Below are positions 1 to 9,128 of a DNA stretch of 48,976 nucleotides, piece by piece. The notes beneath the pieces were generated by a model. It was not told where the DNA came from and ran no database searches. It saw only the letters and a list, made by a program, of their open reading frames with translations. The stretch's first letter is position 1, and each line of letters begins with the position of its first letter. Location of the stretch: assembly GCA_031180805.1 (NCBI GenBank), contig JAPSLL010000030.1:1-48976 (forward strand), read 5' to 3'. The DNA comes from Bacillus sp. (in: firmicutes). Its GTDB lineage: Bacteria > Bacillota > Bacilli > Bacillales > Bacillaceae. The translations under genes and the position numbers were made by a program.

Positions 1-229
1 ATATCCCTAAAAAGGGCTGATAATCTTGAAAGGCGATGATGAGGCCTCCCATTGGAACGTACTTAAAAATAATGAAGTACAAGAGGCCAGGCAAAATCAT
101 AAAATATAAGTATTTGTTTCTACCAATGCTTGCGATGTTCCTTCGCCTTAGTTCTTGCTTGAGTGCTTTCTTATCGATAGCAGGTGGAACTTCTTGTTGA
201 TTTCTTACAGGAACGGGAGCATCTCTCAC
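1..229 (-). CDS. Sugar ABC transporter permease, LplB type (5' part only)
   Basis: The reading frame runs off the left edge; only about 76 N-terminal residues are visible. It starts with GTG at 229, and an AAGGAGGT ribosome binding site lies 7 bases upstream (237-244). A charged N-terminus is followed by a membrane segment and the motif KYVPMGGLIIAFQDYQPF, typical of the first helix of LplB-type permeases that import oligosaccharides with a binding protein and an LplC-type partner. The partner-like gene at 561 lies on the other strand and is divergent, not co-directional as is usual. The rest of this transporter is presumably to the left of the window. The family call is firm; the substrate is unknown. 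Confidence 0.85.
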   Translation of the reverse strand, partial: MRDAPVPVRNQQEVPPAIDKKALKQELRRRNIASIGRNKYLYFMILPGLLYFIIFKYVPMGGLIIAFQDYQPFLGI

Positions 230-560
230 AACGTATACCTCCTTTAATTTTATTACCCTTATTGTTTACAAGCTAAAGGTACGTTATTTTTTCGTATTAC
301 GTCTACAATCATTCTGTCAGAAACGCAGTATTATCAGGATCAGTAAGCGCTTTCTCATTATTATCTAAGAAAATGATTACAATTGCTCCTTATTGATTAT
401 TGTTAAATGGACAATGTAACAAAACATGTTTTCATACGGATGCTGAACCTAGCAAGGTTATGTAAAGATGATTATAGACGTACCATTCTTACGATTGCTA
501 TAGTGTGATCAAAGCAACACATAAAGGTAACTATTTATTCTACAAGGAGGGATTTAGCAA
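230..560. promoter_or_regulatory. Divergent promoter region between two permease genes, with a cre-like site
   Basis: No gene is seen in this 331-base gap. A cre-like site, AGTAAGCGCTTTCT at 342-355, matches 12 of 14 positions of the CcpA consensus TGWAANCGNTNWCA. A possible sigma-A promoter for the rightward gene is TAGACG (475-480), an 18-base spacer, then TATAGT (499-504). I could not pick a convincing promoter for the leftward gene. Catabolite control of one or both permeases is an inference from the cre-like site. Confidence 0.55.
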
Positions 561-1430
561 ATGCACGAAAAATCACTAGGTAGTCGTCTCTTTAACTTTT
601 TTAACTACACCATCTTATTAATTATTGCCCTTGCCTGTCTTATCCCATTTGTGAATGTCATTTCAAGTTCATTCGCAACAACACAAGAGGTTGTTGAAAA
701 AACATTTATCCTTTTTCCAACAACCTTTACATTAGATGCATATCAATATATTTTTTCAACACCAACTATATTTAGAAGCTTTGCAGTATCAATTGGAGTA
801 ACAGGTGTAGGTACATTAGTAAGTATGATTTTAACTGCCTTTATGGCTTATTCATTATCACGAAAGTATTTATATGGTAGAAAGGGCATTAATTTTATCA
901 TTGTCTTTACAATGCTATTCAGCGGCGGAATGATTCCAACATACCTGGTTGTTCGAAATGTTGGGCTAATCGATTCTTATTGGGCATTAATTCTGCCTGT
1001 TGCGATTAATGCATTTAATCTAATTATTATGAGAAACTTCTTTCAAGCCATTCCTGATAGCTTAGAAGAATCAGCCAAAATGGATGGATACAATGATATT
1101 ATGATTTTCTTTAAAATTATACTTCCATTATCACTTCCATCTATTGCAACAATTTCACTGTTTTATGCAGTTGCCTATTGGAACGAATATACAAACGCCA
1201 TCCTTTACATCAATGATTCAACAAAATGGCCAATTCAGGTTCTACTTCGTCAAATTGTTATCGTTTCAAGTGGAATGCAGGCAGATGCAACATCAGTCGA
1301 TATCGTACCACCTGCTCAAACAGTAAAAATGGCTGTCATTACAGTTGCAACATTACCAATGCTTATCCTATATCCATTTTTACAAAAATACTTTGTTAAA
1401 GGTGCATTTGTCGGTTCTGTAAAGGCATAA
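561..1430 (+). CDS. Sugar ABC transporter permease, LplC/CUT1 type
   Basis: A 289-residue inner-membrane permease of the carbohydrate ABC family (MalG/LplC side). It has about six hydrophobic segments and the EAA loop that contacts the ATPase (ESAKMDGYNDIMIFFKIILP, near residue 170). The C-terminal SVKA ending is usual for LplC proteins. An ACAAGGAGG site (542-549) precedes the ATG. No binding protein or second permease lies on this strand; the LplB-type gene is divergent at 229. A cre-like site follows 6 bases after the stop. It probably imports a plant or microbial oligosaccharide, but the substrate cannot be read from the sequence. Confidence 0.9.
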   Translation: MHEKSLGSRLFNFFNYTILLIIALACLIPFVNVISSSFATTQEVVEKTFILFPTTFTLDAYQYIFSTPTIFRSFAVSIGVTGVGTLVSMILTAFMAYSLSRKYLYGRKGINFIIVFTMLFSGGMIPTYLVVRNVGLIDSYWALILPVAINAFNLIIMRNFFQAIPDSLEESAKMDGYNDIMIFFKIILPLSLPSIATISLFYAVAYWNEYTNAILYINDSTKWPIQVLLRQIVIVSSGMQADATSVDIVPPAQTVKMAVITVATLPMLILYPFLQKYFVKGAFVGSVKA

Positions 1431-1436
1431 TTAAAA

Positions 1437-1450
1437 TGTAAGCGCTTATG
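1437..1450. promoter_or_regulatory. cre-like sequence downstream of the permease gene
   Basis: TGTAAGCGCTTATG matches 12 of 14 cre positions and contains the palindrome TAAGCGCTTA. It sits just after the permease stop codon and before the terminator, an odd place for a control site. It may be chance or a trace of rearrangement. Confidence 0.3.
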
Positions 1451-1502
1451 TAATTTGGGGGTTTTTCCCCTTAGCTCGCTCATACGATTATTCAAAAAAA
1501 AT

Positions 1503-1543
1503 AAGGTAGAGTAGGAAGCTTTAGAGTTCTCCTACTCTACCTT
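1503..1543. terminator. Bidirectional Rho-independent terminator
   Basis: Two perfect 14-base arms (AAGGTAGAGTAGGA at 1503-1516 and its complement at 1530-1543) flank a 13-base loop. A T run follows on each strand (TTTT on plus; ATTTTTTT on minus). It lies between convergent genes and abuts the stop of the AraC-type gene at 1544. Confidence 0.95.
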
Positions 1544-3817
1544 TTATTCAAATGAAAAGGAATCTTCTCGATGTAAATCCCGATACTTTCCAGGTGTTGT
1601 GCCTTCAATTTTCCGAAATGATCGGATGAAATTTTGTGAATTTTTATATTGTAATTTTTCCGATATTTCTTTTACTGACATGTTTGTTTGAACAAGCCAC
1701 TTTTTAGCCATATCATAACGATAAAGTGCAAGATACTCACTAAATGATTGTTTGAACTCTTTCTTAAAAATGCTGCTTAAATAGTTTTTATTATAATGAA
1801 GGCGGGATGCTATAATTTCCAATGATAATTCCGTATCATATTCATTATGAATAATCGCAAGAATTTTTTCCGATATTGTTTTATTTTGTGAATCCGTTCT
1901 CTCTCCAATTGCATCAACCATCGGATAAATGATTTTATTCTTTACAAACATTTCAATTTCCTCAGAGGTTTTCATATCAGAAATCGCATTATAGATTGTT
2001 TTATGATTTTCAATGATTAATGTTTCCATTCCCATGACCTGCATTAATCCAATTAGATCATTTAGAAACCTCATAATACTTACTTCTAGCTCATGGGGAT
2101 TTGTATTATTTTTATATAAATCTGCAAATAATTGATGGAGCAGCTCTTTTGCTTTTCTGCTATCCCCTAGTTTTATCGCATCAAACAGCTGATTCTCTAC
2201 GATTTTTGGAAAATATGTTTTTATTTGCTGTGAATTAAAAATCGCTGACACACTTTCATAAAAAATAACTGATTCCTTTCCAACCTTTAAGCGAAATTTT
2301 AACGCCTCAACCCCTTGCTTAAGTGCTTGCTTACATTCTGTTAGCCTTTCGAACGGACTACTAACCCCGATGCTAATTGTTAAATTGAATATTTCCTTAA
2401 CCGTTTTTTGAATTTTTTCAGCGTATTGATTAATGATAAAATTATGTTGTTCGAAGTTTTTATTCTGACAGATAAAAATGGTTGCCTGTGTAGTTGAATC
2501 GATAACAGTAGGAGTTAGCTGCTCATCTTCACGAATGATATCTGATACAATTTGATTTATCGAAAACAATAACAGATCTTTGTCCTTTCTCGTATATGCA
2601 TTATCTTCTAAACTATCAAATTGAATTGCTAGTACATATAAATAATTCCATTTTTGCGGGTAATTGAAGTCCTGTAATTCCTCTTCAATTTCGGTTTCAT
2701 TCATCCGTCCATGGAATAAATTTAGCATAAATAATGTCTTTAATTGTTCATGCTGATTTGTAACAATATGTTCAAGTGACTGATTTTTATCAATAACCTG
2801 CCTTATAGAACTTCCAATTAGTTCAAATTCATCACGATATTCATTGTTTTGTATTTTCGGAACAAAATTTAGAAGCTCTTTAATCGGCTTAGAGAAGTAA
2901 TCTGAGCTAATATAAGCAATAATAATCGTTACCGTTAGCATAAAAATACTCATTAAAATCGTTCCAATGATGGTTGGCTTCATTGCATAGGTAAACTCTG
3001 AATTGCTGATTTTGGAGACATAAATCCATCCATTATACCCTGACTTTGAATAGGCAAGCTTGTAATTTTCTGCACCCCTTTGATCAACATCGATAATTCC
3101 TGTTTGCTTAAGATTCCCCTCCCTTATACTTGCTAATACATCTTCACTCATTCCGTCCTTTTCCTTCTTATTGCTTTGATAAATTAACGTCCCATCCTGA
3201 CTATAAATGTATATTGGACTAGACTCAGCATGTTTATAAATAAGATTTGTTAATGATTTCATCCGAATGTTTACGATGAGTACACCATTTTTCGTTGATT
3301 GATAGAAGGGAGTTAGTTTTACTAGCTCAAGAACATTTGGATTTGATTCGTCCTTTAGCCATGTAGAAGAATGCTGTAAAGATAAATATTTCTCTGAAAT
3401 TTCTTCTCGTTTGCTTTTTGTAAGCTGCTGCAAGCCATCCTTATTAATAATCCAGTTCCCTTGTAGACTTACTAAATCGATTGTTGTTTGACTAGGTCCG
3501 AAGGAAGATATGTAGTTTAATTGTTTATCAATTGAATGATACGTATCGAAGTTCTTGGCTGTTAATGGTTGTTCAATATACCCCTTAAATGGATGATCGT
3601 GGACATAGGAATTTAGAGTATAATCTAATGTCTGTAACTTTTGCTCCACCGTATTCATCGTCTGGACAACATTTTCTTGTTTCTCTAGCGTCACTTTTTC
3701 TTCAAAGGAATTCTTCGTGAAAAAGTAAGCAAAGCCATTAAATAAAATCATGATAAGAGTTCCAACTAAGACGAATGGCAGAAAAATCCGATAAAAATAT
3801 TTTGGTTTATGTTTCAT
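1544..3817 (-). CDS. Membrane-anchored AraC-family sensor/regulator (YesS/YtdP type)
   Basis: 757 residues. A membrane helix (about 12-35), an extracytoplasmic sensor region (about 36-280) and a second helix (about 282-305) are followed by a cytoplasmic linker. The C-terminal 100 residues form a double helix-turn-helix of AraC type, with the conserved NKNYLSSIFKKEFKQSFSEY and KNSQNFIRSFRKIEGTTPGKY regions. In B. subtilis such proteins (YesS, YtdP) sit beside and activate sugar-uptake and polysaccharide genes, so control of the neighbouring permeases is a reasonable inference. It has its own strong promoter with a cre site at its start. The ribosome binding site GGGGAG is somewhat distant from the ATG at 3817. 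Confidence 0.9.
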   Translation of the reverse strand: MKHKPKYFYRIFLPFVLVGTLIMILFNGFAYFFTKNSFEEKVTLEKQENVVQTMNTVEQKLQTLDYTLNSYVHDHPFKGYIEQPLTAKNFDTYHSIDKQLNYISSFGPSQTTIDLVSLQGNWIINKDGLQQLTKSKREEISEKYLSLQHSSTWLKDESNPNVLELVKLTPFYQSTKNGVLIVNIRMKSLTNLIYKHAESSPIYIYSQDGTLIYQSNKKEKDGMSEDVLASIREGNLKQTGIIDVDQRGAENYKLAYSKSGYNGWIYVSKISNSEFTYAMKPTIIGTILMSIFMLTVTIIIAYISSDYFSKPIKELLNFVPKIQNNEYRDEFELIGSSIRQVIDKNQSLEHIVTNQHEQLKTLFMLNLFHGRMNETEIEEELQDFNYPQKWNYLYVLAIQFDSLEDNAYTRKDKDLLLFSINQIVSDIIREDEQLTPTVIDSTTQATIFICQNKNFEQHNFIINQYAEKIQKTVKEIFNLTISIGVSSPFERLTECKQALKQGVEALKFRLKVGKESVIFYESVSAIFNSQQIKTYFPKIVENQLFDAIKLGDSRKAKELLHQLFADLYKNNTNPHELEVSIMRFLNDLIGLMQVMGMETLIIENHKTIYNAISDMKTSEEIEMFVKNKIIYPMVDAIGERTDSQNKTISEKILAIIHNEYDTELSLEIIASRLHYNKNYLSSIFKKEFKQSFSEYLALYRYDMAKKWLVQTNMSVKEISEKLQYKNSQNFIRSFRKIEGTTPGKYRDLHREDSFSFE

Positions 3818-3845
3818 TAATATTCAACACTCCCCATCCCCTTTA

Positions 3846-3898
3846 TAAAAGCGCTTACATACCTTCCCATTATAAATCTGTAGCAAATTTTATGTCAA
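3846..3898 (-). promoter_or_regulatory. Sigma-A promoter with cre site for the AraC-type regulator
   Basis: Read on the minus strand: TTGACA (3893-3898), an 18-base spacer, then TATAAT (3869-3874). The cre sequence TGTAAGCGCTTTTA (3846-3859; 13 of 14 consensus positions) covers the first transcribed bases, where CcpA binding would block transcription. Confidence 0.8.
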
Positions 3899-4293
3899 CT
3901 TGACTTCAAGTCGGCAAATATGCTCTAGATTTAAACTTATGAGAAACGACATACTTGTTTCATTCTATATCGTCTATGAATGTAATAAGCATCATAGCTG
4001 AAAATAATGACAACAACTATAATCATTTGCTCTACTTTAGTGGAATGCTTACCGGCACGTTAGAAAAAACTGATAAATTGAGCATGATATAACATAATGA
4101 TTATTTATAAAATAAGCTGCTACACCTTAGACAGTTTCAAACAATTAAACGACATAAGCATGTAATGAGGTGGTATAAATCATAACCGAGTTAAAAACGA
4201 CCTCTTATCACCGAAAAAAGAGCCCAAAAAGGACTCTTTTTTTCTGAATCATTTTATATTTTTTGTAGAGACTAACAGTAAGGAGGAGTTAAA
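3899..4293. other. Intergenic region with one terminator-like hairpin
   Basis: No gene is visible. A hairpin at 4214-4243 (AAAAAAGAGCCC / GGACTCTTTTTTT, one mismatch) has T runs on both strands, so it can serve as a terminator either way. The most likely user is the leftward trhO transcript. The rest is AT-rich and featureless. Confidence 0.6.
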
Positions 4294-4449
4294 ATGATTC
4301 AAACATTTATATCAACCCTACTCGCTTCAAGCCTCGTCATGAAATATAATTTAAATTGGCATCGAAAGCTGGTATTTATTGCAATCCCATTATTTATCAT
4401 CTTCATGATTATTCAAGCAGAATATGTGAATTATCGTGTAAAGAGATAA
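4294..4449 (+). CDS. Small membrane protein, 51 residues
   Basis: This frame begins with ATG at 4294, after a strong AAGGAGGAG site at 4280-4288, and ends with TAA at 4447-4449. The product starts MIQTFISTLLASSLVM and has a clear hydrophobic helix near residues 27-41 (VFIAIPLFIIFMIIQ), then a short basic tail. It stops one base before the stop codon of the convergent trhO gene. I do not recognise the family. The ribosome binding site and membrane segment make a real gene likely. Confidence 0.6.
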   Translation: MIQTFISTLLASSLVMKYNLNWHRKLVFIAIPLFIIFMIIQAEYVNYRVKR

Positions 4450-4450
4450 A

Positions 4451-5398
4451 TTATACGAGCGCTCCTGTTCTTTCTTTTACCTCTTCTTCTGTTAATCCAT
4501 GCTCTGCAATATATCTGTTCCGTGGATGCTCACGGCATTCATCACTACATGAACGTAAATATTTATGTTCATTTTCCTCTGAGCATAAAATTTGTTTGTT
4601 ACACTCAGGGTTTGCACAATTAACATAACGTTCACATGGCTCACCAGTAAAATAATCTTTACCGACAACAACTGGATTTACACGGTTTACTGGAACACTT
4701 ATGCGTTCATCAAACACATAACATTGCCCATCCCATAGCTCACCTTGAACCTCTGGATCTTTTCCGTAAGTGACAATTCCACCGTGTAGCTGTGCAACAT
4801 CCTCAAAGCCTTCCTTACGTAACCAGCCAGAGAATTTCTCACAGCGTACTCCGCCTGTGCAATATGTTAAGATCTTTTTATTTTCAAATTTTTCGCGATT
4901 TTCCCGGATCCACTGAGGTAATTCCTTAAATGATTGAATTTCTGGTTTAATCGCATTTTTAAAATGCCCTAAATCATATTCATATTCATTTCTAGCATCG
5001 ATAACAACTGTATCTTCCTGCTGCATTGCTTCATAAAATTCTTTTGGGCTATAATATTTTCCTGTTAGCTCAAGTGGATTAACGTCCTCTTCTAAGCGTA
5101 ACGTCACTAATTCTGGACGAAGGCGTACATGCATTTTTTTAAACGCATGTCCATCAGCTTCATCAATTTTATATACCATATCGTTAAAGCGAGGATCTGC
5201 CTTCATATGCGCGATATATTGGTCAGTTTGTTCAACAGTACCAGAAACCGTACCGTTGATGCCTTCGTGCGCAATTAAGATCCGACCTTTTAATCCGATG
5301 CTTTTACAAAATTCTAAATGTTGTTGAGTTAATTCCTCGGGATTTTCAATTGTTACATAATGATAATATAGTAAAACTCGATATTCTTTATTTTCCAT
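4451..5398 (-). CDS. trhO: tRNA uridine(34) hydroxylase TrhO, rhodanese-domain protein (YbfQ/YceA family)
   Basis: 315 residues. An N-terminal acylphosphatase-like region is followed by a rhodanese domain (about 120-215) with active-site Cys180 in [10 protein letters not shown]. The C-terminus is cysteine-rich (CANPEC, CSEENE, CSDEC) and probably binds zinc. The family hydroxylates U34 of certain tRNAs using oxygen. An ATG 54 bases further upstream exists, but the start at 5398 has a GAGGTG site and gives the usual family N-terminus ([15 protein letters not shown]). It stands alone as a transcription unit. Confidence 0.93.
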   Translation of the reverse strand: MENKEYRVLLYYHYVTIENPEELTQQHLEFCKSIGLKGRILIAHEGINGTVSGTVEQTDQYIAHMKADPRFNDMVYKIDEADGHAFKKMHVRLRPELVTLRLEEDVNPLELTGKYYSPKEFYEAMQQEDTVVIDARNEYEYDLGHFKNAIKPEIQSFKELPQWIRENREKFENKKILTYCTGGVRCEKFSGWLRKEGFEDVAQLHGGIVTYGKDPEVQGELWDGQCYVFDERISVPVNRVNPVVVGKDYFTGEPCERYVNCANPECNKQILCSEENEHKYLRSCSDECREHPRNRYIAEHGLTEEEVKERTGALV

Positions 5399-5659
5399 TA
5401 TTCTTTCACCTCTATATTTATATTTGCAAGATATAAAAATGTAGGCTTCCATGAATGTGGTTTTTCACATGATGGTTGCGAAAGTTATCAACTGCTCATA
5501 GCTACTATGAAATGTTTGATAAACATTTTCGATGTATACTTGCGACTGTACTATTATATCCTTAAATAGAAAAATAGACAGTAATTAAGATTAAACCAGA
5601 TTTTGATGATAGATGCAAGGAAATGCGAATTGTTAATTATTACCTAAACACAAAAAATA

Positions 5660-5684
5660 CTTGGATCAATTTGTATAATCCAAG
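5660..5684 (-). terminator. Probable terminator of the phosphotransferase gene
   Basis: CTTGGAT and ATCCAAG pair over an 11-base loop. On the minus strand the stem is followed by TATTTTTTG. It lies 60 bases past the stop at 5744. The remaining bases between 5399 and 5743 show no other feature. Confidence 0.6.
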
Positions 5685-5743
5685 ATATTTGCAGTTAATC
5701 AAGAGCAAGTAAAACTTGAATAAAAGAGCTATGCCCAATTCCT

Positions 5744-6649
5744 TCAAAGCAACTTCTCATACCATATTGGAATGATTCGTTTGAACTCTTCATGGTCCTT
5801 TATAACATCTAAAGAATATTCAAGCATTAATTCATATTGTTCCTTGCTTATCCTTAAACTCCAAACCAAGGCGGATACAATATGTACTGCACTATAGAAC
5901 GTGTAAAGCTTCCAAAACGATTCTTTGTTCGGTCGACCTTCGTTGTAACCATCAATAATGCCATTTGTAAATGGAATGCTCACTCGTTTTGAAAAAAAAC
6001 CTAACTTTTGCAAATCATGAATTGGGTCACCCCAGTCCATACGTTGAAAATCAATAATTCCGGAAAATTTCTTATGATGAATTAATAAATTGGAAGGATG
6101 GAAATCATCATGTTGAAACGTGTTTGGTCTTTCTATCATAATATGCTCATTTGCGGCGATATACGTAGTCAGTAAATCCTTTAGCCTTGAGTTAATAGCA
6201 AGATTATTGAATTCTAATAAGTACTTATTATTTTTGCGTTTCTTCACAGTGTACCATGAGGGATAATTTTGAGGGGCTTGTAGATTATGTAACTTCAAAA
6301 GTTCAGCTCCTGCCTGAAAGCCTGCCGCAAATTGTTCTTGTTCGGTTAATTCCTTCAGCACCGTTTCACCGTCTACACCAGGTAAGTACGTAAGGAGCAT
6401 ATACGAGAAGTCTCCATGGTTCATCCTATTGAATTCAATCACTTTCGGTACATAATTTGAAAAGGCTGCTAATTTGTTGATTGTCTCATATTCTACTTTT
6501 CGCTTTTTTTCTTCATTGGTCGGAAAAACCCTTAGTAAGTACTTATCATCAATCACAAATTTTTTATCATTAGAAAATCCTTTTGTAAGCTCATAAATAT
6601 GATTTGCATGCTTAAGCAACGAGACACTTTCCCTTATCATCTTTTCCAT
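5744..6649 (-). CDS. Aminoglycoside phosphotransferase-family (APH) kinase
   Basis: 301 residues of the APH/choline-kinase fold. The catalytic loop HDDFHPSN is at 180-187 (Asp182 the likely base, Asn187 a metal ligand), and the metal-binding IIDFQRMDWGDP region starts at 198. Family members phosphorylate hydroxyls on aminoglycosides, other antibiotics, sugars or choline. The sequence does not point to a specific substrate and antibiotic resistance should not be assumed. It follows a GNAT gene and a nitrilase-like gene on the same strand with about 53-base gaps, so the three may be co-transcribed. The AGGAG site is close to the ATG at 6649; ATG at codon 4 is an alternative. Confidence 0.85.
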   Translation of the reverse strand: MEKMIRESVSLLKHANHIYELTKGFSNDKKFVIDDKYLLRVFPTNEEKKRKVEYETINKLAAFSNYVPKVIEFNRMNHGDFSYMLLTYLPGVDGETVLKELTEQEQFAAGFQAGAELLKLHNLQAPQNYPSWYTVKKRKNNKYLLEFNNLAINSRLKDLLTTYIAANEHIMIERPNTFQHDDFHPSNLLIHHKKFSGIIDFQRMDWGDPIHDLQKLGFFSKRVSIPFTNGIIDGYNEGRPNKESFWKLYTFYSAVHIVSALVWSLRISKEQYELMLEYSLDVIKDHEEFKRIIPIWYEKLL

Positions 6650-6702
6650 TCCATCAGCTCCTACGTTGTCATATTATTTAAGCAGTATATAAAGAGATTG
6701 GA

Positions 6703-7200
6703 TTATAGAAATAAAACCATATGAATTTCATCAAAATAAGCCTGTCCTAATTTTAAGGCTCTTTTCTCAACTCCAAACTGCTCGAATCCTAATGAATCGT
6801 ACAAGCGTTTTGCTGATACATTCGTTGACACAACTGTTAGATTAATTTGTTCAATCCCCTGAGTCCTTTTCGCTTGTTCTATTGCCGTCTTTAACAACAT
6901 CTTCGCAAAACCGTTACCACGTTTTTCTGGTATAACGTACATAGCAACGATTTCTGCTTTGTGCTTAAATTTATTACGTTTTTGTTTTACCAACGTTACC
7001 GTTCCAACAAGTTCGCTGTTCTCGAATGCACCAAATGTTATCACATCCTCATTAGCCAATCGTTCCTTGTATTGCTCAACAGAATAGCCTTTCTCCTCTT
7101 CAAAGCTTGCTCCGAAGTTTTCAGGGTGTAATCGTAAGGCTTCAAGTCTAATGTTTTTGTACGTTTCAGCATCCTCAATTCGTAATGGTCTAATCTCCAT
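6703..7200 (-). CDS. GNAT-family N-acetyltransferase
   Basis: 165 residues with the GNAT acetyl-CoA binding motif (VIPEKRGNGFAKMLLKTA, about 92-109) and the motif B stretch SAKRLYDSLGFEQFG. The GTGGGGAG site precedes the ATG at 7200. Substrate unknown. It sits between the nitrilase-like gene and the phosphotransferase gene, probably in one operon. Confidence 0.88.
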   Translation of the reverse strand: MEIRPLRIEDAETYKNIRLEALRLHPENFGASFEEEKGYSVEQYKERLANEDVITFGAFENSELVGTVTLVKQKRNKFKHKAEIVAMYVIPEKRGNGFAKMLLKTAIEQAKRTQGIEQINLTVVSTNVSAKRLYDSLGFEQFGVEKRALKLGQAYFDEIHMVLFL

Positions 7201-7253
7201 TTACTCCCCACTCCTTCATTTGCCATTTAATTTAACCATTGGTCTAAATACTC

Positions 7254-7889
7254 TTAATTCTTATCATTTGCAAATACGACTTCCTTTGACTCGTAATCAA
7301 GGATACGTGCTCTAACATCATTTTTGGATATAAATATAGCGGACCCGTCTCGGTCAATACAATACGCAATAGGGATAGATACCCCGGTATTTCCAAATGA
7401 ACCGTCAGCATGGCTTGTCCCAATTACCATTGTATGATAGGTCATTGCAATTTTCGTTGCTTCTGTCACCCATTCCTCAAACTGGTCGATGCTAAACATG
7501 CCAACACCAATTGGGTGAATAATTAAATCTATATCGCTCGTTTTTTGACTGTTAATTCCTTGTACGATTAATTCATCACAAAGAATGTGGCCAATTTTTA
7601 GACCTTCTTCATTGACAAAGGTGGTTTTGCTGTATTTTATCCGATCTAATGTCACTTGTCCCTTTCGATTAATAACGATTACCCTATCTTTCGGTTGTTC
7701 ATTTAATCTTCTATAGCCTCCAATTAGGACAATATTGTAGTTTGCAGCTAATTCACAAGCTAGCTCAACATTTTCATTTAAATATCCCTCAGGAAAAATA
7801 ACGATATCAACTGTTGGATTTTTTTTAACCACTTCTTCAAGCTGGTCTATCCCATTTTCAAGCTTTGGTTGAATAATTAAACATTTCAT
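7254..7889 (-). CDS. Carbon-nitrogen hydrolase (nitrilase superfamily)
   Basis: 211 residues, short for the superfamily (usually 260 or more). The likely catalytic triad is Glu34 (IFPEGYL), Lys85 or Lys88 (RIKYSKTTF) and Cys104 (GHILCDEL). Such enzymes hydrolyse amides or nitriles; specificity cannot be told. An upstream in-frame start at 7931 exists, but the ATG at 7889 has an AAAGGGG site 8 bases away and gives a typical first beta strand (MKCLIIQP). It is the first gene of a possible three-gene operon. Confidence 0.8.
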   Translation of the reverse strand: MKCLIIQPKLENGIDQLEEVVKKNPTVDIVIFPEGYLNENVELACELAANYNIVLIGGYRRLNEQPKDRVIVINRKGQVTLDRIKYSKTTFVNEEGLKIGHILCDELIVQGINSQKTSDIDLIIHPIGVGMFSIDQFEEWVTEATKIAMTYHTMVIGTSHADGSFGNTGVSIPIAYCIDRDGSAIFISKNDVRARILDYESKEVVFANDKN

Positions 7890-8020
7890 CCTATTTACCC
7901 CTTTGCCAAAAGCGAATTTTCTTATGCCCAATATTCCATTCCCTTAATAATGAAGACAAGAAACACTTATTATCGACTAATAGTTCTATATAGTTGTACA
8001 AAAACCTTCTTATCTAAAAT

Positions 8021-8054
8021 AGAACCTCTACAATCCTTAAAGGTGTGAGGTTCT
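8021..8054. terminator. Terminator hairpin after the hypothetical gene at 8149
   Basis: AGAACCTC and GAGGTTCT form an 8-base-pair stem. T runs follow on plus (TTTTT) and, weaker, on minus (ATTTTA). It is placed to end leftward transcription from the gene at 8149. Confidence 0.55.
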
Positions 8055-8148
8055 GTTTTTAATAGATTAATATGCTAATAGACCTATAAGAAAGTGAAAA
8101 ATAATGACAAGCCACTATTTTCATTTCATTAGGAAACGACGATAATGC

Positions 8149-8892
8149 TCATGTATATTCAAAGCAAATAATCGCCTTTTTTAATTCTTTATTAAAAAAC
8201 AAGTAAATACGATCCGCTCCATAAGCTTGAAAATAGTAACCAGTAGCAAATCCGATATATGTAAACGGGTGACCATCTTCATCCTTTGGTACATATAAAA
8301 GATTCGTATAGTCAAAAGCCTCTTCTTCGTGATCACAATCTTCCAATAGTACTCTTCCCTCTTCAGTCATAAAGCGAATATCGTCTAAAAGGCCATTTAC
8401 CTTAGGATAATCTAACCCCCAGCCATTTGCTTGCTTTTTTGCAAACTCTTGCTCTAATTCTTCAACAGATGATAATTCTTCTCCAAAGCAAGAATAAGGA
8501 TAAATTTTCTGATTACGCTCATAATACTCCTTACGAATTTCGTAATCATTTTCATTTTTCACATATGCTTCTTCTAATTGATCGGAAGGCTCCTGCTCAA
8601 TGTCAAAATAATGCCAATCGGCTTCAAATTTATATTTTCCATCTTTGACATCAAAGCCTAGCATATCTTCTTTCGAATAACTTGTGTGAAACTGCTGAGT
8701 CAGTTCACCAACACAACCTTCATGAATTTCCTTTGCGGAAACAATATGTAACCATTCGTCCCATTCTGGATTAATACATTTTAAGTTGATGGAACAAATC
8801 GGTAAAAAATGTTTTTTATGCTGTTCCAATTGATCATAAAATACTTCCTCATATGAAGGGAACGGTTTAATAAATTGTTTAGGTATGTTCAT
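8149..8892 (-). CDS. Hypothetical acidic cytoplasmic protein
   Basis: 247 residues with no signal peptide or membrane segment. It is rich in Glu, Asp, Tyr and Trp (for example ADWHYFDIEQEP and LEDCDHEEEAFDY) and ends in a hydrophobic/aromatic stretch (TYIGFATGYYFQAYG, then IYLFFNKELKKAIICFEY). I do not recognise the family. The overall look is like small SMI1/KNR4-type or DUF proteins, but this is not a call. An AAAGGGGAT site precedes TTG-ATG; ATG at 8892 is the preferred start. Confidence 0.7.
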   Translation of the reverse strand: MNIPKQFIKPFPSYEEVFYDQLEQHKKHFLPICSINLKCINPEWDEWLHIVSAKEIHEGCVGELTQQFHTSYSKEDMLGFDVKDGKYKFEADWHYFDIEQEPSDQLEEAYVKNENDYEIRKEYYERNQKIYPYSCFGEELSSVEELEQEFAKKQANGWGLDYPKVNGLLDDIRFMTEEGRVLLEDCDHEEEAFDYTNLLYVPKDEDGHPFTYIGFATGYYFQAYGADRIYLFFNKELKKAIICFEYT

Positions 8893-9035
8893 CAAGTATC
8901 CCCTTTCTTATATCGTTATGTGTCTCATTTTACCATTTTCTCTCATCTCTTAAAATTACCTTGTTGAACAAATAAGGGGAAAATAGTAAAAGAGTCATTT
9001 TACACATTGTAGTAATGATTTTTTCACAACAGAAT

Positions 9036-9062
9036 GAGCGTTAATTCAAAGAATTAACGCTC
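9036..9062. repeat. Perfect 12-base-pair hairpin without a T run
   Basis: GAGCGTTAATTC and GAATTAACGCTC flank a 3-base loop. It lies 66 bases past the tyrZ stop (minus strand), but no U-tract follows on either strand. It may act as a 3'-end stabiliser or a weak terminator for tyrZ. Confidence 0.5.
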
Positions 9063-9128
9063 GCGATTACTTATCGTAATTATTTCTAACTTCCCGCTAT
9101 AAACGAATATCACTACTGAATGATTATT

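Noticed and set aside
4356-4628. Rightward open frame of 90 codons
   Set aside because: Shadow of trhO and of the small membrane gene; Cys/Ser-rich product without a start site.
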